Of a DNA stretch of 35,803 bases, positions 31,418 to 35,803 are shown in pieces. Numbering within the stretch: the first letter of the stretch is position 1; each line of letters opens with the position of its first letter. The notes below the pieces were generated by a model, which saw only the letters and a list, made by a program, of their open reading frames with translations, was not told the DNA's origin and made no database searches. The DNA lies in the IMG/VR virus record IMGVR_UViG_3300046006_001711, positions 1 to 35,803 of that record, one strand, 5' to 3'. Origin of the DNA: a virus. The position numbers and the translations under genes are program-made.

Positions 31418-31834
31418 ATGGGACGCTTACTTAAAAATACAGTATTTAAAACAGGTAGCTATGCATTAGGTGTGCCAGTTGGATCAAGTTCAATTGGGCC
31501 AGATGTGCCAGTTGTAGGGCAAACTCGTTATAATACTTCAACAGGCAAATTAGAATTCTATAATAGTAGTGTATGGAACGCAGTAGCTAAAGAAGGCGAT
31601 GTTACTATTACTAAAGACACCCTAGCTGGTGATAATATAGTTTCTGATTTTACTATGTCTAAAACGTATAATTCTGGACAAGAGGCACAGGTATTGGTAT
31701 TTTTAAATACTGTATATCAAAATCCTGGCATTAACTACACATTCAATGGAACAACAAATATACATTTTACAAGTGTGCCTACTGGTGGCGCAGTTATATT
31801 AGTACTACACAATATTGCAAGCACTACAGTATAG
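31418..31834 (+). CDS. Fibre-domain-like virion protein (138 residues)
   Basis: It begins MGRLLKNTVFKTGSYALGVP. Residues about 33-55 (VGQTRYNTSTGKLEFYNSSV) match the style of IGYIRFNTDNDAVEYWTGAE inside the large fibre gene. The following strands (VLVFLNTVYQNPGINYTFNG, then IHFTSVPTGGAVILVLHNIA) parallel GLLVSINGTMQQPFTSYNMS and ITFTETPQDTDIIEIRHIVA there. The gene is therefore a free-standing copy of a domain also built into the fibre, perhaps an adhesin or a fibre partner. The ribosome site TAGGA is inside the end of the preceding gene and the ATG follows its stop immediately. Confidence 0.62.
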   Translation: MGRLLKNTVFKTGSYALGVPVGSSSIGPDVPVVGQTRYNTSTGKLEFYNSSVWNAVAKEGDVTITKDTLAGDNIVSDFTMSKTYNSGQEAQVLVFLNTVYQNPGINYTFNGTTNIHFTSVPTGGAVILVLHNIASTTV

Positions 31835-31845
31835 CCTGTTCCTTA

Positions 31846-31853
31846 GCTAAATA
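31846..31853 (+). promoter_or_regulatory. Late-type promoter element for the fibre gene
   Basis: GCTAAATA followed by TTAAAATAGGAG, 19 bases before the ATG at 31873. Confidence 0.4.
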
Positions 31854-31872
31854 TTAAAATAGGAGTTAGTTA

Positions 31873-34800
31873 ATGGCAATAGGTCGTGTACCCGGGGCAG
31901 CACTGTTAGGAAATCTAGATAGACAAGGTCTTGATCTAGGCTTCACTACCAACAGTGACACATTATTACAGTTAGATTTTACTAACTTTCGTCTTGGTAT
32001 CAACACGGCATCTCCCCAAGAATCATTAGAAGTTACTGGGAACATTCTTGTAACAACCGGCAATATATTAACCTCAGCTAATTTAACATACGATATTGGT
32101 GCGACTAATAAATATTGGCGCAATATCTATAGCGGAAACCTTTATACTAGCAATATTACCAGTACAAATATCACTGGTACGTTAACCACAGCTATACAAA
32201 CTAATATAACCACAGTAGGTACGTTAGGCAACCTATCAGTCACTGGTAATATTGATGCAGGCAATATAATAAGTAATATCACCGGCAATGTAATTGGATC
32301 GGCAACTACGGTAACTGCATCAGCACAGCCAAATATAACATCACTGGGTATATTAACTGCTCTCGATGTAACAGGTAATGTTGGTGCAGGCAATGTTAGT
32401 GGTACATATTTAACTGGTACATTACTAACTCAAGCACAACCATACATAACATCAACAGGTATATTAACTGCTCTCGATGTAACAGGTAATGTTGGTGCAG
32501 GCAATGTCAGTGGTACATACTTAACAGGTACATTGCTAACAAGTGCTCAACCAAACATCACAACATTATCCGGTGTTACTAGCATCGGTGCAAGTGGAAG
32601 TACAGTATTAACCGGCACACTAGCGACTAATGCACAACCTAATGTTACATCTTTAGGTACATTAATATCACTAGACGTAACAGGTAATGTTGGCGCAGGC
32701 AATGTTAGTGGTACATATCTAACTGGCACACTATTGACGGCCAGCCAAACTAATGTTACATCATTGGGCACATTATCAGCATTAACAGTCAGTGGAAATA
32801 TCATTGCGCAAAGCTCTATTGTACCAACAAGTAACATTGCTGGTAATATTGGTTATGCCGATACATGGTGGAGTGCAGTATACGCTAATACAATTAATGC
32901 AACTAATTTAAATGGCACGATACTTACAACTAATCAACCTTATATTTCTAATTTAGGAAATATTACAGTTGATAGCATTTCCATTGGTGGAAATATTAGT
33001 ATTACTGGTAATGTTAACGGAACAGACATTACTGCTAACACCATAACAGCCAACACAATCACTGGCACATTACTTACAGGCAATCAGCCTAACATAACAA
33101 ATTTAAGCAACATCTCAGTTGATAGCATTTCTATTAGTGGAAATTTAGGTATCACAGGAACTACAACAGCCGGTATTATCAATGCTGATGAGATCTATGA
33201 AAGTAATATTCGTGTTGTAACTCAAGAAACTACAATTACAGTTACTGGTGATGCTACTGGCAGTGGTAATGTTTCAAATATTGCATTAACTTTAGCAGAC
33301 ACTGGTGTTACTGCAGGCACATATGGTGCTGCAGATGATGAAACATGGGATAGAATTCCTAAAATTACTGTAGACAGCAAAGGCCGCATTACAAATATTG
33401 CTAACATTACTCTTACTCAAGTCGGTAATGTAACCTTTACTGATACAACTATATCAACAGTGGCTAACTTAACAATAGCACCAACTAATGGTTATATTTT
33501 TGCTAATAGTAGTGTTATATCTGACGTTGCTGATCCAGTTAGCGCACAGGATGTAGTTACATTAAACTATCTAACAACAACATTAAGTGGTGCTGCAAAT
33601 AGCCTAGTCATTGGTGATAGTCTAGTAAATCTAATAGATGAAACTAATAATAGTAGATTAGAAATTACCCTTGATTCAGAATTAATTGCAAATATAACAG
33701 CTAATGCATCAACATTTTACAATACTGTTAATATTGGTAACATATCAATAGTTGATAACACAATTTCATCAAGTGGAAATATATACATCGATGCACAGAA
33801 TACAGGCATTGTACAAATTGTTGGATCCGATGCACTGGGCATTCCTGTTGGAAATGTAATTACTCGTCCTCTAAATCCTGAGATAGGGTACATACGTTTT
33901 AACACTGACAATGATGCTGTGGAATACTGGACTGGCGCAGAATGGACATACCCGGGCGCAGCTACAATTACATCAGAAACTGTCTACCCTGATGGACTAA
34001 CTGCAAGCTATAATTTAACAACCTCGGCTACTCCAGACGGGTTGCTAGTTAGTATCAACGGTACAATGCAACAACCATTTACATCATATAATATGTCTGG
34101 TAATGTAATAACATTCACAGAAACTCCGCAAGATACTGATATTATTGAAATTCGACATATTGTTGCTGGCGCAGTTTCTATAGGATCACTGACCTACGGA
34201 CCTACGTCTAAAGTAGAATTATCTACTGGTAATGTCAATATTACCGGTAATTTAATACCAACAGCAAATGTCACATATGATCTGGGTTCTGATTCAATGT
34301 GGTGGCGCGACCTGTACATGAGTGGCAGTACTATTCATATTGGTGGTGCACTGCTTAAAGTAGTCGACAATGCATTGAGTTTTACTCCTGCGGGTAGCCC
34401 TACTCCGATTAATCTAACATCAGATGTTGATCCGACTATACTTATTGCAAATACCACGCAGGTCAAAGCAACTGATGACTTTGTAAATGTTTCTATTGCC
34501 GGCGGCAATGTAGGTAAATTTGGCAGTGATGGGTTAACGATCACAGGAAATGTTAGTGCAGACTACATCATAGGTGATGGCAGTCAACTAACCGGCTTGC
34601 CAGCAGGGTATACTGACACAAATGTAGCGGCATACTTACCATCTTATACAGGAAACATAAGTTCATTAACCACAGCCAACACAGCAATGAAAGGCTATGT
34701 TGATGAGCAGATTACCACTGTTACTAATTCAGTCACCGGTGCTAATGCTGCAATAGTTACAGCCAACACAGCAATGAAAGATTATGTTGATGCAGCCAAT

Positions 34801-35803
34801 ACTATACAATCAAATGAAATTACAGCCATTAGTAATAGTGTAACCGGTGCTAATACTGCAATTGTAACTGCTAACACAGCTATGAAAGGGTATGTTGATG
34901 CAATAAATTCAACTCTAACGGCCAATGCTGGAGCACAAGCAGGCACATTAGCAACTATACAAAACAACTATGCACAATTATCGGGTGCAACATTTACTGG
35001 CGCCTTGGCCGCACCAAATATATCGTTAACATCTGCACTGGCTATATCATCTGGTGGTACAGGTGGAACAAGTACTAGTTCTGCATTAAACAATCTATTA
35101 CCCAGTGGTGAAGTCAGTGGCTACGTATTAAAAACTGCAGGTGAAGGCAGTTACTATTGGAGTGCAGAAACAGGTGGAGGCAGCGTAGTTGGTACAACTA
35201 TCAGCACCAGTAGAACTTATTTTACTGCTACTTCAGGACAAACTGTATACACTGGAATCACATACACTCCGGGTGCAGGACAGTTACGCATATACATCAA
35301 TGGTGTTAGACAGTTTGACAGTGCCTATACTGAAACAAATAGTTCAGCAGTTACACTATCTACAGGAGTTACTAGCGGAACTGTAGTATTAGCAGAAGTT
35401 GACGCATATACAGATTATAATGTCTATGCTAATGCAACCTACAGTAGTCCGGTTGGAACAATTAGTTCAACTACAGTTCAAGATGCCCTGGCAGAATTAG
35501 ACACAGAAAAAGCTGCACTGGCAGGAGCAGCATTCACAGGCAACGTATCGACCAGTGGTAATCTGCGTGTTACTGATACAACACAAAGTACCGGAGAAGG
35601 AACCGGCGCACTAGTAGTCAGTGGTGGTGCAAGTTTTAGTGGAAATGTTTACATCAGCGGTAACTTACAAGTTGCTGGAACTGAAACAATATTTAATGCC
35701 AACAATCTAAGTATTGCTGACTCGCTGATATATCTAGCCGATGACAACTCCGGTGATGTATTAGATATCGGTATCGTAAGTTCGTTTACTAATCCTGGAT
35801 ATC
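31873..35803 (+). CDS. Large tail-fibre-like protein (at least 1310 residues; runs off the right edge)
   Basis: The frame is open from ATG 31873 (AGGAG upstream) to the window end. Residues 1-75 start MAIGRVPGAALLGNLDRQGL. From about 100 to 430 there are eight repeats of the form QPNITSLGTL-x-x-L-x-VTGNV, suggesting a trimeric beta-fibrous shaft. A domain at about 666-785 (IGYIRFNTDNDAVEYW through ITFTETPQDTDIIEIRHIVA) resembles the free-standing 138-residue protein. Three repeats at about 935-1010 carry TANTAMK[G/D]YVDA. A second INGVRQF-type domain is near 1105-1190, and an ISGNLQVAGTETIF module ends the window. The likely role is host recognition. No chaperone or peptidase domain is visible within the window. 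Confidence 0.8.
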   Translation, partial: MAIGRVPGAALLGNLDRQGLDLGFTTNSDTLLQLDFTNFRLGINTASPQESLEVTGNILVTTGNILTSANLTYDIGATNKYWRNIYSGNLYTSNITSTNITGTLTTAIQTNITTVGTLGNLSVTGNIDAGNIISNITGNVIGSATTVTASAQPNITSLGILTALDVTGNVGAGNVSGTYLTGTLLTQAQPYITSTGILTALDVTGNVGAGNVSGTYLTGTLLTSAQPNITTLSGVTSIGASGSTVLTGTLATNAQPNVTSLGTLISLDVTGNVGAGNVSGTYLTGTLLTASQTNVTSLGTLSALTVSGNIIAQSSIVPTSNIAGNIGYADTWWSAVYANTINATNLNGTILTTNQPYISNLGNITVDSISIGGNISITGNVNGTDITANTITANTITGTLLTGNQPNITNLSNISVDSISISGNLGITGTTTAGIINADEIYESNIRVVTQETTITVTGDATGSGNVSNIALTLADTGVTAGTYGAADDETWDRIPKITVDSKGRITNIANITLTQVGNVTFTDTTISTVANLTIAPTNGYIFANSSVISDVADPVSAQDVVTLNYLTTTLSGAANSLVIGDSLVNLIDETNNSRLEITLDSELIANITANASTFYNTVNIGNISIVDNTISSSGNIYIDAQNTGIVQIVGSDALGIPVGNVITRPLNPEIGYIRFNTDNDAVEYWTGAEWTYPGAATITSETVYPDGLTASYNLTTSATPDGLLVSINGTMQQPFTSYNMSGNVITFTETPQDTDIIEIRHIVAGAVSIGSLTYGPTSKVELSTGNVNITGNLIPTANVTYDLGSDSMWWRDLYMSGSTIHIGGALLKVVDNALSFTPAGSPTPINLTSDVDPTILIANTTQVKATDDFVNVSIAGGNVGKFGSDGLTITGNVSADYIIGDGSQLTGLPAGYTDTNVAAYLPSYTGNISSLTTANTAMKGYVDEQITTVTNSVTGANAAIVTANTAMKDYVDAANTIQSNEITAISNSVTGANTAIVTANTAMKGYVDAINSTLTANAGAQAGTLATIQNNYAQLSGATFTGALAAPNISLTSALAISSGGTGGTSTSSALNNLLPSGEVSGYVLKTAGEGSYYWSAETGGGSVVGTTISTSRTYFTATSGQTVYTGITYTPGAGQLRIYINGVRQFDSAYTETNSSAVTLSTGVTSGTVVLAEVDAYTDYNVYANATYSSPVGTISSTTVQDALAELDTEKAALAGAAFTGNVSTSGNLRVTDTTQSTGEGTGALVVSGGASFSGNVYISGNLQVAGTETIFNANNLSIADSLIYLADDNSGDVLDIGIVSSFTNPGY
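32347..32735 (+). repeat. Long direct repeats in the fibre shaft
   Basis: A segment starting GGTATATTAACTGCTCTCG at 32347 returns at 32458 almost unchanged for about 60 bases (111-base, 37-codon step). A third, more diverged copy aligns from about 32663 (198 bases further on). All copies keep the reading frame. Confidence 0.8.
34497..34525 (+). repeat. Copy 2 of an exact 29-base repeat (fibre gene)
   Basis: Identical to 21447-21475 in the tape-measure gene and in frame (AGGNVGKFG). Confidence 0.85.
34675..34899 (+). repeat. Tandem coding repeats in the fibre gene (TANTAMKGYVDA)
   Basis: Three copies start at 34675, 34762 and 34870 (steps of 87 and 108 bases). Each encodes TANTAMK[G/D]YVD, with alternating heptad-like linkers (ITAISNSVTGAN). 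Confidence 0.75.

Noticed and set aside
32142-34967. Several minus-strand frames opposite the fibre gene
   Set aside because: They are Val/Pro/Thr-rich mirrors of the fibre repeats, and no promoter or ribosome site supports them.

Overview
This window is part of the genome of a T4-like myovirus (class Caudoviricetes, T4 superfamily). The evidence is a nearly continuous set of T4-family genes: baseplate wedge gp6, gp25 and gp53, hub gp5 and gp26, late sigma factor gp55, recombination nuclease gp46/gp47, portal gp20, prohead protease gp21, scaffold gp22 and major capsid protein gp23. The DNA is AT-rich by eye, and several accessory families resemble those of T4-like phages of aquatic bacteria. 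The host cannot be named from this window. Both ends cut through genes.

Layout. (1) 1-11686, minus strand: a baseplate operon read right to left, with a gp48/54-like tube cap, gp53, a 1039-residue tail or hub protein, gp5 with a cell-wall-hydrolase-like C-terminal domain, gp25, gp6 and the N-terminal part of a gp7-like protein. (2) 11761-19058, plus strand: transcription and recombination genes, with gp55, an overlapping twitch/radical SAM protein, gp47, a possible sulfotransferase-like protein, an SGNH-like protein, gp46, a 61-residue histone-H1-like protein and a GIY-YIG endonuclease. (3) 19059-19735: about 680 bases without a convincing gene, starting with a near-consensus sigma70-type promoter and ending in hairpins and a terminator. 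This is the best candidate for an undescribed element (a large structured RNA). (4) 19736-20805, minus strand: gp51-like and gp26. (5) 20857-31834, plus strand: putative tape measure, portal gp20, a small protein, an acidic prohead-core-like protein, gp21, gp22, gp23, a terminator, then virion and fibre-associated proteins. (6) 31873 to the right edge: a large tail-fibre-like gene that runs off the window.

Regulation. Many structural genes have a T4-late-type -10 element (TATAAATA or NNTAAATA) upstream, as expected for a phage whose own sigma factor, gp55, is present. The gp55 and gp47 genes and the non-coding locus instead have host-sigma70-like -35/-10 pairs. The divergent gp26 and tape-measure genes start from a nearly perfect palindrome that holds two face-to-face late promoters.
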